64,000 nucleotides of DNA from Terriglobales bacterium (lineage in GTDB: Bacteria; Acidobacteriota; Terriglobia; Terriglobales; Acidobacteriaceae), in the NCBI GenBank assembly GCA_035651655.1, contig DASRFG010000014.1, positions 124,001 to 188,000 on the forward strand, in the 5' to 3' direction. Each line of letters opens with the position of its first letter. Position 1 is the stretch's first letter. The translations under genes were made by a program, and so were the position numbers. Positions 16,784-26,947 of the stretch are shown here, one piece after another. Under the pieces are notes generated by a model. That model was given only the letters and a program-made list of their open reading frames with translations. It was not told where the DNA came from and ran no database searches.

Positions 16784-18028
16784 ATGCCTTCCAGAAGAAC
16801 CAACAATCGTAGGCCCATCTCTCCCGCGATTAAAAAATTCGCTGTCTGCGTTGTTGGAGGAGCGGGGCACGTGGGCGCGCCGCTCGCTATGGTGATGGCG
16901 GCAAAGGGCCTGCCGACGCTGATCTATGACATCAACTCTCAAGCTATGAAACAACTGGCACTCGCCAGATTGCCTTTTTGCGAAGAGGGCGGCGAGGCAC
17001 TCCTAAAGCAGGTCTTGGCAGATGGCCTCCTCAGTCTTACTGAGAACGTTGCCGAACTGAAAAATATTCCGTATATCGTCTTGACTGTGGGCACGCCTAT
17101 TGATGAGTTCCACAATCCTAAGATGCGTTCAATCACGGATTGCATTGACGCAATTCTGCCCTACATCTCGGACGATCAGACGATTGTGCTGCGTTCAACC
17201 GTGTTCCCCGGTGTAACTAATTTTCTACAGCGCTATTTCGAGTCCCGTGGCAAGAAGCCTAGAGTCGCCTTTTGCCCGGAACGCGTTGTTCAGGGGCAGG
17301 CAATTAAGGAAATTTCAAGTCTTCCTCAGATTGTCAGCGGAACTACGCTCCAAGCTGAAGAATCGGCCGCCCGCCTTTTTTCTAAGATTGCTCCCAAGAT
17401 TGTCCGTATGCTCCCGATGGAGGCCGAGTTCGCGAAACTGTTTTGCAATGCGTATCGTTATATCCAGTTCGCAGCCGCGAACCAGTTTTACATGATTGCT
17501 GAATCAGCGGGCATGAGCTACACGCGAATTCTGGAGGGATTGAAGGAAGACTATCCCCGGATGCGTGACTTGCCTCGCCCAGGTTTTGCCGCCGGTCCCT
17601 GCCTAATGAAAGACACGATGCAGCTGTTCGCCTTCAGCAACGACAAGTTCATGCTTGGCCATATTGCAATGACTACCAACGAAGGCCTGCCGAATTTCCT
17701 GGTCGAGAGCCTGAAGGCGCGTTATGACTTGAGCAGTGTCCGCGTCGGCATTCTGGGCATGGCTTTCAAGGCGGATATTGACGATACTCGCGAATCATTG
17801 TCATACAAGCTAAGCAAAATCCTTCGATTTCACGGAGCCAAAGTAATCTGTTCTGACGAGTTTGTCCGCGACGAAAGTTTCGTGACAAAAGAGGAGTTGG
17901 TGGCTTCTTGTGACATTGCGATCGTTGCGGTTCCGCACTCAGCCTACAGGGAGCTGCATTTTCCGGACGGAGTTGATGTTGTAGATTTATGGGGTATCAC
18001 ACCGAAGCGGAAGAGTGCCGTTGCCTAA
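16784..18028 (+). CDS. UDP-glucose/UDP-N-acetylmannosamine-type nucleotide sugar dehydrogenase
   Basis: This 414-aa protein has the NAD-binding motif VVGGAGHVGAPLAMVMA, the family motif TVGTPIDE and the central helix KLFCNAYRYIQFAAANQF. The catalytic Cys segment is AGPCLMKDT, and a C-terminal UDP-binding third follows. The enzyme oxidises C6 of a nucleotide-activated hexose or hexosamine to a uronic acid. The split N-domain/centre/C-domain layout fits WecC-like or Ugd-like enzymes, and the substrate cannot be told apart by eye. It overlaps the next epimerase gene by 14 bp, so the two are co-translated. Confidence 0.88.
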   Translation: MPSRRTNNRRPISPAIKKFAVCVVGGAGHVGAPLAMVMAAKGLPTLIYDINSQAMKQLALARLPFCEEGGEALLKQVLADGLLSLTENVAELKNIPYIVLTVGTPIDEFHNPKMRSITDCIDAILPYISDDQTIVLRSTVFPGVTNFLQRYFESRGKKPRVAFCPERVVQGQAIKEISSLPQIVSGTTLQAEESAARLFSKIAPKIVRMLPMEAEFAKLFCNAYRYIQFAAANQFYMIAESAGMSYTRILEGLKEDYPRMRDLPRPGFAAGPCLMKDTMQLFAFSNDKFMLGHIAMTTNEGLPNFLVESLKARYDLSSVRVGILGMAFKADIDDTRESLSYKLSKILRFHGAKVICSDEFVRDESFVTKEELVASCDIAIVAVPHSAYRELHFPDGVDVVDLWGITPKRKSAVA

Positions 18029-19031
18029 GCCTAGCGGTATCTCTCACAAGTCCTTTCTCGTTACAGGCGGGCACGGCTTTATTGGAAGTGCCCTGGTCAA
18101 GGCCCTCGTCAGGGCCGGCGGGCGTGTGCGCTCTTTCGATAATGATTCACGAGGTTCCAGGGAACGACTGGGCGAAGCTGCAGCCGACGTAGAGGTTCTG
18201 CTTGGTGATATCCGCGATCCAAACGCAGTGGAGCACGCCACTCGGGGGATGGATTGCGTATGCCACCTGGCATACATAAATGGGACTGAATTCTTTTACT
18301 CGATCCCCGATCGCGTTCTGGAAGTAGCTGTAAAGGGAATCACCAACGTGATTGACGGCTGCATTAAAAACAAGGTTCCTGCCCTCACCCTGGCGTCCAG
18401 TTCCGAAGTGTATCAAACCGCACCGGTAGTTCCGACGGATGAAACAGTCGCTCTCTCTGTCCCCGATCCGTTGAATCCCAGGTATAGCTACGGTTGCGGC
18501 AAAATCGTCAGTGAACTGCTCGCAATCAATTTCGGACGCAAACACTTCAGACACGTAACTATTTTCCGTCCACACAACGTTTACGGTCCCGACATGGGGA
18601 CCGAGCATGTGATTCCGCAACTGGCGATGCGTATGCTTGAGCTAAGCCGCACGACCAAGGGTAAAATTCGTTTACCGGTACGCGGCACCGGGCAGGAGAA
18701 ACGCGCGTTTGTCTTCATTGATGACCTCATTGACGGCGTATTGCGCGTCATCGAAAAAGGCGAGCACCTCGGCATTTATCACATTGGCACTCAGGACGAG
18801 GTGAGCATTGAGCATCTGGCCAAGACCATGGCCCGATATTTTGGCCGCGATGTGGAGGTGGTTCCCGGCGAAGGCCATGCCGGCGGAACTCTTCGGCGGT
18901 GTCCTGATATCACGAAGATGCGGGGCCTCGGGTATGAACCACAAGTCTCATTAGAAAAAGGCTTGGAGAAGACACTCAGCTGGTACTGCGAGACCTTCAC
19001 AAAGAAAGCTGCGCAACTGCAAACCGACTAA
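18015..19031 (+). CDS. NAD-dependent epimerase/dehydratase (extended SDR)
   Basis: The 338-aa protein has the Rossmann motif TGGHGFIGSALVKAL, GDIRD, a CHLAY segment and the catalytic YGCGK (YxxxK) with a preceding SSSEVY serine. Its features match the UDP-sugar 4-epimerase/dehydratase group. The C-terminal half provides the nucleotide-sugar pocket, including a FIDDLIDGVLRVIE region. The GTG start lies inside the previous gene. It probably converts the uronic acid or another nucleotide sugar made by its neighbour. Confidence 0.87.
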   Translation: MPLPKPSGISHKSFLVTGGHGFIGSALVKALVRAGGRVRSFDNDSRGSRERLGEAAADVEVLLGDIRDPNAVEHATRGMDCVCHLAYINGTEFFYSIPDRVLEVAVKGITNVIDGCIKNKVPALTLASSSEVYQTAPVVPTDETVALSVPDPLNPRYSYGCGKIVSELLAINFGRKHFRHVTIFRPHNVYGPDMGTEHVIPQLAMRMLELSRTTKGKIRLPVRGTGQEKRAFVFIDDLIDGVLRVIEKGEHLGIYHIGTQDEVSIEHLAKTMARYFGRDVEVVPGEGHAGGTLRRCPDITKMRGLGYEPQVSLEKGLEKTLSWYCETFTKKAAQLQTD

Positions 19032-19035
19032 CTCC

Positions 19036-20319
19036 TTGCAAACCTTAAGGCAAAAGAAGCTCGCGGCGGGTTCGAACGGAAGTGTTCTGGTCGAGAGCTG
19101 CCAAGTGTGCGATTCCCCACAGCTCGAGCCCGTTATTTTTGTGGGGTATCTTCCCCCGGTCAACACTATGCCTGCGATTGGCAGCCGTCCCGCGGAACAG
19201 CCCGCGTATCCGGCTCAGGTCCTTCGTTGTCTTAAGTGCCAACTTGTGCAGCTAGGCCTCATCGTGGATCCCGCAATTTTGTTTCCTCCGACATACCCCT
19301 ACACCAGCGGGACGACTCGAATTCTGCGGGAGAATTTTGCTGAACTATACAGAGAAGTCCAGAGTTTGTATCCTTTAACTCCGCAAGACTTGGTCGTCGA
19401 TATTGGGTCTAATGACGGCACCCTGCTCAGTAATTTTCAAAATGGCGGACATAGAGTTTTCGGCATCGAACCAACGAATGCAGCCAAACTGGCGAATGCT
19501 CGTGGCATTCCAACCACCATCTCTTTTTTTAATCGGGCAGCGGCAGAGAAGGCTCGATCCGACCACGGACAAGCGAAAATCATAACCGCAACCAACGTCT
19601 TCGCGCATATTGAAGACGTTCATGAGATCGTCGAGTCTATTCTGGAATTGTTGCAGGATGACGGAATCTTTATTTCCGAATCGCACTACTTTATGTCTTT
19701 GGTGGAGACTCTGCAATACGACACTATTTATCACGAACACCTTCGCTATTACACCCTGACCAGTCTTAAGTATCTGTTGGATATGCATGGCCTGGAAGTG
19801 ATCCATGCACGTCGCATTCCCACCCATGGCGGCTCCATCAGGGTTTATGCGTCACGCAAAGGAAAGCACAAGGTTCAGGAAAGCGTTGCGCCAGTTCTTT
19901 CAGCTGAAGCCAGCGCAATTACAGTGGCCAACTTACAGCGCTTTCGTGCCCAGGTGGTCAAATCAAAGCTCGGGCTTCATGCCCTGCTTAGCGCCATTAA
20001 GGGAGCGGACCATAAGATCTATGGAGTGGGTGCTCCCAGCAGAGCCAGCACTCTAGTCAATTATGTCGGTCTCGATGACGGTATCCTCGATTGCGTTGTA
20101 GAAATCAAAGGTTCATACAAAATTGGCAAGTACATGCCGGGAACCCTGGTTCCAGTCTTGGAAGAATCCAAACTCTATGCGGACCAACCGGAGTATGCTT
20201 TGCTTTTGTCCTGGCACATTGCAGACGAACTAATCTCCAACCTGGCCGCAAAGGGATACCGAGGTAAATTCATCGTGCCCTTGCCAACGCCGAAGGTAAT
20301 TTCCCCAGCGAGAGCTTGA
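19036..20319 (+). CDS. Sugar C-methyltransferase-like SAM methyltransferase with N-terminal zinc motif
   Basis: The 427-aa protein starts with a CQVCD...CLKC zinc-ribbon-like pair (residues about 22 and 65) and YTSGTTRIL. The SAM-binding core is VVDIGSNDGTLLSNF. A C-terminal substrate domain includes YGVGAPSRASTLVNY. This three-part layout is that of TylC3/NovU-type C-3 methyltransferases for dTDP-keto-deoxysugars. A TTG start 4 bp after the epimerase stop keeps it in the operon. The expected product is a branched-chain deoxysugar, which is an inference. Confidence 0.85.
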   Translation: MQTLRQKKLAAGSNGSVLVESCQVCDSPQLEPVIFVGYLPPVNTMPAIGSRPAEQPAYPAQVLRCLKCQLVQLGLIVDPAILFPPTYPYTSGTTRILRENFAELYREVQSLYPLTPQDLVVDIGSNDGTLLSNFQNGGHRVFGIEPTNAAKLANARGIPTTISFFNRAAAEKARSDHGQAKIITATNVFAHIEDVHEIVESILELLQDDGIFISESHYFMSLVETLQYDTIYHEHLRYYTLTSLKYLLDMHGLEVIHARRIPTHGGSIRVYASRKGKHKVQESVAPVLSAEASAITVANLQRFRAQVVKSKLGLHALLSAIKGADHKIYGVGAPSRASTLVNYVGLDDGILDCVVEIKGSYKIGKYMPGTLVPVLEESKLYADQPEYALLLSWHIADELISNLAAKGYRGKFIVPLPTPKVISPARA

Positions 20320-20324
20320 GCAAG

Positions 20325-21104
20325 TTATTGCGAACGTTGACGAAAGAACGAGTTCTCGCTCGAAGCCAACGAAGTTTTGCGTATCGGAACAGTCTCCGGC
20401 CCTCGTCGCAGATACGTTGTTGCAAACGCATAGAAATACCACCGCAGATATGCTCCCGCCCATCGCAAAACACGGAAGCGGCTGGCGCCACTTTTCCTCT
20501 CAAACCAGCGAGCCGGAACTTCACAGATTCTCCAACCAAGCCTATGCGTCTTAACTAGCAGCTCGATGCTATAGGTAAAACCCTGGCTCGACTCGACCTC
20601 GATCTGCTCAAGAACGCGTCGCGAAAATAAACGAAAGCCATTGCTTGCATCGTGGGTTGATATCTTGGCAAGGTGATGGAGGGTAAAGGCGGAGGCCCGG
20701 ACCATCACAGCTTTCAACCACGGACAGCCCTCCATACATCCACCGGCAATAAAGCGGCTTGCTGCCACAATGTCACACCCTGCAGCGAACTTCTGATACA
20801 TGGAATCCAGGATGCCTGTGTTATAGCTGTCGTCCGCCGGATAGACCAATACTGCAGGCGCGGTGCTGGAGCAAAACCCACTCATCACCGCGTCGTGCGG
20901 CCCCACACCACGATTGCGTACCAGCACGATCTCCAACCCTCCTGGAGAGTATTTCGCCAGTGCTGGTAATGTGTCATCGTCCTCGCGGTCATAACAGATG
21001 AGGACTCTAAACGGTGTTTGGACTGAGCTTTCCAAAGCCTCCAGTACAGCAACAATGCCGGAGCCTTCGTTGTAAACCGGTATGACGACGTCAAGCTCCG
21101 GCAT
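20325..21104 (-). CDS. Family 2 glycosyltransferase (dolichol-phosphate mannosyltransferase-like)
   Basis: The GT-A domain starts at once with ELDVVIPVYNEGSGIV. The nucleotide-binding region reads LICYDRED and the metal-binding DxD-like motif is PADDSYN; SNGFRLFSRRVL and IELLVKTHRLGWRICEVPARW follow. It has no membrane helices. It probably transfers a sugar to a lipid carrier or the growing glycan. ATG 21104 is the likely start; a GTG at 21125 would add seven residues. It converges with the methyltransferase gene (stops 5 bp apart) and is the last gene of the long - strand operon. Confidence 0.85.
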   Translation of the reverse strand: MPELDVVIPVYNEGSGIVAVLEALESSVQTPFRVLICYDREDDDTLPALAKYSPGGLEIVLVRNRGVGPHDAVMSGFCSSTAPAVLVYPADDSYNTGILDSMYQKFAAGCDIVAASRFIAGGCMEGCPWLKAVMVRASAFTLHHLAKISTHDASNGFRLFSRRVLEQIEVESSQGFTYSIELLVKTHRLGWRICEVPARWFERKSGASRFRVLRWAGAYLRWYFYAFATTYLRRGPETVPIRKTSLASSENSFFRQRSQ

Positions 21105-21134
21105 GAATAAGTCCGACGCCCTCACCGTGGTTGC

Positions 21135-22196
21135 TCATCCTTCACAACTCACAAATCTGCCAGTAGAGTGAGATTTTAAGGCGCACTCCAGCAGAGTCTG
21201 CACCCGCAGCCCATCCTTCAGCGTAGGGTGACTCGCATTCCCCGTTTGTATCCAATCCACAAAACGATTCACCAGTTTGCCCACTGCATCAATTCGTCCA
21301 TCTCGCCCCGGGCCTAAAGTTTCGCCTGCTGCCGCAATCTCCTGCAACCGGTTGGAATCTCTAGTTCCATGAAAAAGCCGGAAACCACTGATATAGTCAG
21401 ACGTCTCATTGCGCAAGCTCAGCGTGCCAGAATCGCCGTAAATCTCCAGCGAGTGACCACTTCCCAAAAACGCGCCGGTGCTCACTGATACCGACACGGG
21501 AGTGCCCGTGGCAAGTCGGAGTACGAGAGTGACGAAGGCATCGCGGAACTCCGGCGCATCTTGCTCACATCTAAGCGGGAACAAGGTGCAGGAGAGATCT
21601 CGAATCGGACCCAGAAGCCATTCCAGATAATAAAAGACATGTGAAACAAAAGAAAAAAGAGTACCGCCCCCTTGCGATGGATCGGTTTTCCAGGAACTCA
21701 GCCTCTTCCGAATGGCATATGTTTCCACCTGCCAATTGACGATGACATGGCGGATTGTCCCGACGCCGCCCCTGTTTACAATGTCCCTGGCCGTGCTCCA
21801 AAGTGGAATTTCAGGAAATTCAAAGTCCACCATATTGGCCACCCCCGCTTTATTGGCGGCTGCCACTAGGGCGCTGGCAGCCTCAGTCGAGGTGGAGACC
21901 GGTTTCTCGCAAAAGACGGCTTTGCCACACTGCAACGCGGGGATCGCGATGTCCGGCTGTACCGTGGGTGGCGTTGCTATGGCGAGTGCATCGATTTGGC
22001 TGTCATTTACTAGAGATCGCCAATCGTGGTACGCCTTGGCAACTCCCAAACGTCGGGCCGCGCTGAGAGCATGGTCTTGCGTGGTAGCGCAAACTGCGCT
22101 CACCTCACAGCTCGAATTCAGTGCAAAGGCAGGAGCGAGAATTCGCTCGCCGAAGCCTATCCCGACGATACCAATCCTCGTCTTTGAGGTTTTCAA
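21135..22196 (-). CDS. Gfo/Idh/MocA-family NAD(P)-dependent oxidoreductase
   Basis: The 353-aa protein has the N-terminal GIVGIGFGERILAPAF Rossmann motif, AIATPPTVQPD, and the conserved EKPVS with the family lysine. Its C-terminal alpha/beta domain is typical of the family. In a glycan cluster such enzymes usually act on nucleotide sugars, for example making 3-keto sugars for amination. Its start overlaps the upstream methyltransferase stop by 4 bp (ATGA). Confidence 0.85.
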   Translation of the reverse strand: MKTSKTRIGIVGIGFGERILAPAFALNSSCEVSAVCATTQDHALSAARRLGVAKAYHDWRSLVNDSQIDALAIATPPTVQPDIAIPALQCGKAVFCEKPVSTSTEAASALVAAANKAGVANMVDFEFPEIPLWSTARDIVNRGGVGTIRHVIVNWQVETYAIRKRLSSWKTDPSQGGGTLFSFVSHVFYYLEWLLGPIRDLSCTLFPLRCEQDAPEFRDAFVTLVLRLATGTPVSVSVSTGAFLGSGHSLEIYGDSGTLSLRNETSDYISGFRLFHGTRDSNRLQEIAAAGETLGPGRDGRIDAVGKLVNRFVDWIQTGNASHPTLKDGLRVQTLLECALKSHSTGRFVSCEG

Positions 22197-22960
22197 GTCT
22201 TTTTCACGCCAGTCGTCAGCACGAACGAGCTGAAATTCTTCAGGAAGGGCAGCAGAAAAAACACAGAATCCAGGAAATTGTATGCCGGCAGAAATACTCG
22301 TCCGAGCGAGGAGGCCACATATCGGTAGGACAACCCGGAAAGATAGGAACTACGAACTTCAAATCCAGCCTCCGAAAAAACCCGCCTCACCTGCCAGGCG
22401 AGAACCGGTCGCTCATTCTCCGTAACTCCCTTGCTGCTGTAGAACGGTGAAGAGCGGTCACGGTACAGATACATGAAGGGATTCATCCGGTTAGGATCGA
22501 AAGCCATGAAAACTCCGCCTGGCTTCAGCACCCGAAACACTTCCCGGGCGCATGCTCTCGGGTCGGGCAAATGATGAACCACGCCGCTTAGCATGACACC
22601 GTCCAGCGAGCAACTCGGAAGTGGCAGGGCCTCGATGTCAGCGGTCAGGAACCTGATATTTGGACGAAGGCGTTGTCCCAGAGCTACGAGGCCGTATGAA
22701 ATGTCGAGGCCAAGGCAATCAAAACCATTTTCTGAGAGGATTGCGCTGAATACTCCAGAACCGCATCCAAGGTCAGCCACGCGCCCTGGCGGTCTCAATT
22801 TTGCCAACTCCAGGCACTTGCTTATTAGCCGATGATTACTGCGCTCAGAAAACACGTTGTATTCGGCTTCCGTCGCGTGACGGTTGAAAAAACCAATTTC
22901 CTTGGACTTGTCTTGTCGCCTTTCCATCCCAGAGGTAGCCTGGCTATTTAAGACGGTCAT
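22193..22960 (-). CDS. Class I SAM-dependent methyltransferase
   Basis: The protein of about 255 aa has motif I VADLGCGSGVFSAIL, LGLDIS, and a post-motif region DGVMLSGVVHHLPDP followed by EVFRVLKPGG, as in UbiE/Methyltransf_11 proteins. The ATG at 22960 overlaps the upstream stop as TGATG, which decides the start over a longer frame to 23005. It may methylate a sugar or a lipid carrier; the substrate is unknown. Confidence 0.85.
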   Translation of the reverse strand: MTVLNSQATSGMERRQDKSKEIGFFNRHATEAEYNVFSERSNHRLISKCLELAKLRPPGRVADLGCGSGVFSAILSENGFDCLGLDISYGLVALGQRLRPNIRFLTADIEALPLPSCSLDGVMLSGVVHHLPDPRACAREVFRVLKPGGVFMAFDPNRMNPFMYLYRDRSSPFYSSKGVTENERPVLAWQVRRVFSEAGFEVRSSYLSGLSYRYVASSLGRVFLPAYNFLDSVFFLLPFLKNFSSFVLTTGVKKT

Positions 22961-24732
22961 CAATTCGGCCTGTTGGGAGAAATGGACAGGCGTTCCACTC
23001 GGCATAGTTCGCCATGCCCGCCCTTCGTAACCGCGTATACCAGGACTGGCGAACTTCGTTGCATAGGTTTCACAAATCCCACCCAGCCAGCATATTGTGC
23101 CTTGTCCCTAAAAAATCGTTCTTTCAATCCCGGCCGCACGTATCCGGGCTCGCCATACCCTACAATCTTACCTTCAGCTGCAAAAACAATCTGGGAGACG
23201 GCTTCTTGCCTGATTGGGTCCCAAGTCCAGCCAGACACTCGTAATCCCGGAGGCGAATTCGCGCCAACAATACTCGCCGGATCCAGACCTCCCAAGCACG
23301 GCTCAGACCGAAGAGAGTAAGCTTCCTCAAGACGTTGATCAAGATGTTTTGCCAGGTCAGTTGAGAATAGCGAGAGTCCACGTTCTTTCAAGAAGGGTGA
23401 AACCTGAGGAATGAACTCCGGAAATGGGAATACGGCCTTCAGTGTCTCTTGATCAAATACGTTTGTAAGAATCGCAAGCGAGGCGGTATTGGCTCGCAAC
23501 GCTCTCAGCCGTTCCGGCTGTTTGGAGAAGTCGAGCCGAGTGGCACCAAGGACCATCAAGGTAAGGACCGCAAGCTGAAGTCCCAAGAGTAAAGTACGGC
23601 TGCTCTGTGAGGCGTGCTTCACGAGCAAGAGGCCAATGGACATCCAAAATATCAGGGTGAACGTTTGATACCGAGAAGATAATGCTTGATCAGAGCCGAG
23701 GATTTGCCTTCCCAAAGCTGTGACAACTGCCGTACCCATATAGAAAAGGATGAGAGCCTGAACAAGCAAAGTTGTTGGCTCGCGCTCGGAACGATCCAGA
23801 GCGTTCCTAAAAATGTACGCGGCTACGCCTAAACCTAGACAACCACAAATCATAACCAAGTGGGGCGCCAACCATATAATCGGTGCTCCCAGATATTTTG
23901 CTATGTATTCGGCAATGCGCAGAGGTGCATGCAATGAGCGCAGCGGGTCAGAACTCCCAGGCGCACGGTTGAAATGGTAGAGATAGGAGACACTGACGAG
24001 AGTTCCAGCGATCCCAATTGCCATGACCATCTTCTTTGAAAGCCGTTGAAGTACTGCAATGGTGACTAAGACCGGCCAAATCAGTACTCCATTGAACAGC
24101 GAATATGTCGCACCTGCCCCGGCCGACAGCCCAAGGCAGACGTGCCTCCAACCCAGACCAGCATGGTGAGCATTGCTCTGTTTTCGAAGCAGCAAAGAGC
24201 TTACGGCAACCGTAACAAACAGACTGAGCAGCACGAATGGGATCTGAAATCCGGAAGTAAAATTCACTCCCTGCAACGTGGAGAACAAGCACAATCCAGC
24301 AATTCCGGCTGCGGTTCGCCACCCAGAACCGCGCAATCCAATAATGGTGCGGAGAATCCATAGCCATAGCACAAAATGTATTAATTGAACTACAAAGATT
24401 GAAATCAGGAGAAAATCTTCCCTCCCCTTGAAAAAGTTGAAATCAGCCAACAAGAATAGTTTAGGAATAAGAATACGATGCTCATTATGTTGCAACCAGA
24501 GCCACTTGATGGGTGGTGTTTTCGCCATGCTGTCTATTGCCGACCACATGTCGGCGAACGGCACACGCATATAGGCGATAAAAGACAAACGCACGGCTAC
24601 CGCGATGGTGACCAGGCCGCCCAGCAGCACGGCATATGACAGGATCGTGGTTGTGATCTCAAGAAGCCTTCCGTTCTCGATATTCGCGAGTAAGGATTTG
24701 TATGAACGTAAGCTTAGGGTGGGAGGGGGCAT
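22960..24732 (-). CDS. Large polytopic membrane protein with C-terminal soluble domain (A)
   Basis: The protein of about 590 aa has roughly ten membrane helices up to about residue 400. The C-terminal soluble domain contains VSGWTWDP and ends near LCRVERLS. An early loop has VPFADMWSAID, with an acidic residue placed like the GT-C catalytic loop. ATG 24732 follows a GGAG site; upstream alternatives (24768, 24780) would overlap the previous gene. It may be a GT-C glycosyltransferase or a membrane protein of the assembly machinery. It is coupled to the downstream methyltransferase by TGATG. Confidence 0.6.
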   Translation of the reverse strand: MPPPTLSLRSYKSLLANIENGRLLEITTTILSYAVLLGGLVTIAVAVRLSFIAYMRVPFADMWSAIDSMAKTPPIKWLWLQHNEHRILIPKLFLLADFNFFKGREDFLLISIFVVQLIHFVLWLWILRTIIGLRGSGWRTAAGIAGLCLFSTLQGVNFTSGFQIPFVLLSLFVTVAVSSLLLRKQSNAHHAGLGWRHVCLGLSAGAGATYSLFNGVLIWPVLVTIAVLQRLSKKMVMAIGIAGTLVSVSYLYHFNRAPGSSDPLRSLHAPLRIAEYIAKYLGAPIIWLAPHLVMICGCLGLGVAAYIFRNALDRSEREPTTLLVQALILFYMGTAVVTALGRQILGSDQALSSRYQTFTLIFWMSIGLLLVKHASQSSRTLLLGLQLAVLTLMVLGATRLDFSKQPERLRALRANTASLAILTNVFDQETLKAVFPFPEFIPQVSPFLKERGLSLFSTDLAKHLDQRLEEAYSLRSEPCLGGLDPASIVGANSPPGLRVSGWTWDPIRQEAVSQIVFAAEGKIVGYGEPGYVRPGLKERFFRDKAQYAGWVGFVKPMQRSSPVLVYAVTKGGHGELCRVERLSISPNRPN

Positions 24733-24751
24733 CCTAAGCTCCGGGCAGGGC

Positions 24752-26947
24752 TCAGTAGGTCGAGACATCTGTACCCGCACTTGGGGTCGAACGGAGAGAC
24801 AGCTTTACGGCCTGCAATTTGTCGATCCTAATATTCAAGGGTCTTACAGAAATCCAGTCCATCCGCTTGACCTTGATCCGTAATTCGGTCACCGGAGATC
24901 TGCTGCCATTTAAGCGCCACTCCGCGGTACTCGATGAGAAATAGTTTTTGAGCTGTTGTTCCATCCACGGATATATCCAGATTTCAGATAACCGACCAGG
25001 AGGAACGATCGCGGGAACAATTTTCTCGGTTCCGTCGGCGCGGTGGACCTCCACCAACAGCTGCCATGGTTTTCGCAGGTGCCAGGAGAGTGGATAGTCG
25101 AGCAACAATGAAATCTTCAGGAGGTCAGCATCTGCTGGCCATAAAATGTGATCAGATACAGTAACCTCGTCCGCATGCCGAAGGTCAATCGGTCTCGAAA
25201 CAGAGTTGATCGGCAATTCGGTCGAATCCATAGCCCAGTTATTGTGACGTGTGTCGTCTCGGCGCAGGACAAGCACACCTGCGCGAACCTGTGATTCGGT
25301 TCGATAGTGTGCTTGAAGGTAAAGCCATATTTCGGGAGTACGGGTCAAATTCGGAACTCCATCCACAGGCCCGCTTGCCAATCCATCCGCAGAATATATT
25401 GCGAGTGGCGGTTTTTGCGCTTCAAGCGACGCGATCTGATGTTGAATCAATACATTTCCCATGGCTGCATAATTTTGCAGCACTCCGCCGGCAGCAACTC
25501 TCTTTGCGGTGACCGCATATACGTTCTCGTAAGGAAAGATAAACACCGAATCCGAGGGCGCTGAATGACTGTCAATGTAATTGGAAACAGCATTGAGTTG
25601 TGAAAAATCTCTGGAAGAGAGACAGGCGCCGTCGAGATAAAAAGTGTTCGACGGGCAGGTATGTGTCTCCGGAGCACGGTACCTTTGTATGTCTGCCGCA
25701 AGCGTCTTGGGGACTAACATCGGAGTCGGTCCGGTGAATAGTGCGGTCATTACCAAAGCAAGAAAAACCGGACCGTCGTCCCACCAAGGTATACGCGACC
25801 GTTTCTCTGACCCCATGAGGATGACGGCCGAAAGAGCAATCGCCGGGGAAAGACCAAAAGCAACATGACCCCAATCAGCACGCACGATGCTCGATTGTAA
25901 AAAAAGAGAGCTAAACGCAGTTGCGGATAATATAAAAACGGGTTTACGGGAAATGCTGCGTGCCCCCGGGTCGCGCCAGATCCAGGCGAGAATCGCAATT
26001 ACCCCCGACACAATAAACGTCGAAACAAACTGCGCCTTCATGCGGACCATTGGAAAAGCTACAGACCATCGATAGTTTTCGATATTAGCTAAAGAGATGG
26101 TCCAAAATCGCGTGCTAGACCTGGTAATGAGAGCACCAATGAGAAACATCCACACGGCAAGAAATGCTCCTGTTAAAAAAGCAAATTGCAGGATCTTTTT
26201 CAGGGCTAGGCGTTCTGCTCTGAAACAAATCAGCTGCGATCCTGCAACTAGTCCAAGCCCAATTACGGCATACACGCCGGTGTCGGTTGAAACCAAAAAA
26301 GAAGCTGCTAACGGCAAGGCAACCAAGACACTGCGCCAGAGGGTTTTGTTACCTGGAGTGAGGACCTTGTCGAAATGGTAAAGCGACATTGCAAACAGTA
26401 AGAGCGCAGTGGAGACCCGAAAATCAAAGTATTGCCAGAACACGACCAAAGCCAGTATGTAGAAGGCCCTCTTCCAGGCGGGATGACCACGCAGCAGAAG
26501 GAAGGCGAGCGCAATATCGGCGATTACTACATACAAGAACGGAAGGAACTCCACGTATTTGAAAGCCGATCCGAGGGATAAGCCATGAATACGCGAAGAC
26601 AAGCCCCAGAGCAGCTGGGCAATTGGCCCGTAAGTAAATGCGACATCTCGACCGAGCCAAACCCCTTGCCGGGTCTTAAATACCAAATCGAGTAGCCAGG
26701 ACTGGTCTATGAAATTGATCGCCCCGACAACAATCGGGGCGCGTGGAATCGCCAAGATGGCGATGCTGATTCCCGCGACAAGAAGTATCCCGACTACAAA
26801 ATCGAGCCTGTCGTAAATCCATGTCAACGTCATAACCAACGAACTACGACGCTGAGGTTGATCGGCAGACGTGATGGGCTGACTCTGATCGTCCATCGCC
26901 GAGCCACTATGAAATGCCGTGGTTGTTCCCGCTGGAGAGGGTTTCAT
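24752..26947 (-). CDS. Large polytopic membrane protein with C-terminal soluble domain (B)
   Basis: The 731-aa protein has a cytoplasmic N-terminus, about twelve hydrophobic helices (residues about 50-430) and a soluble beta-rich end of about 300 residues. It has an early loop reading NFIDQSWLLDLVFKTRQG and a DVAFTYGPIAQLL segment. The overall plan matches GT39-like or other GT-C proteins, but I cannot identify a family. Its start overlaps the upstream gene by 4 bp (ATGA). Together with its two neighbours it forms a run of membrane-associated genes inside the locus. Confidence 0.6.
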   Translation of the reverse strand: MKPSPAGTTTAFHSGSAMDDQSQPITSADQPQRRSSLVMTLTWIYDRLDFVVGILLVAGISIAILAIPRAPIVVGAINFIDQSWLLDLVFKTRQGVWLGRDVAFTYGPIAQLLWGLSSRIHGLSLGSAFKYVEFLPFLYVVIADIALAFLLLRGHPAWKRAFYILALVVFWQYFDFRVSTALLLFAMSLYHFDKVLTPGNKTLWRSVLVALPLAASFLVSTDTGVYAVIGLGLVAGSQLICFRAERLALKKILQFAFLTGAFLAVWMFLIGALITRSSTRFWTISLANIENYRWSVAFPMVRMKAQFVSTFIVSGVIAILAWIWRDPGARSISRKPVFILSATAFSSLFLQSSIVRADWGHVAFGLSPAIALSAVILMGSEKRSRIPWWDDGPVFLALVMTALFTGPTPMLVPKTLAADIQRYRAPETHTCPSNTFYLDGACLSSRDFSQLNAVSNYIDSHSAPSDSVFIFPYENVYAVTAKRVAAGGVLQNYAAMGNVLIQHQIASLEAQKPPLAIYSADGLASGPVDGVPNLTRTPEIWLYLQAHYRTESQVRAGVLVLRRDDTRHNNWAMDSTELPINSVSRPIDLRHADEVTVSDHILWPADADLLKISLLLDYPLSWHLRKPWQLLVEVHRADGTEKIVPAIVPPGRLSEIWIYPWMEQQLKNYFSSSTAEWRLNGSRSPVTELRIKVKRMDWISVRPLNIRIDKLQAVKLSLRSTPSAGTDVSTY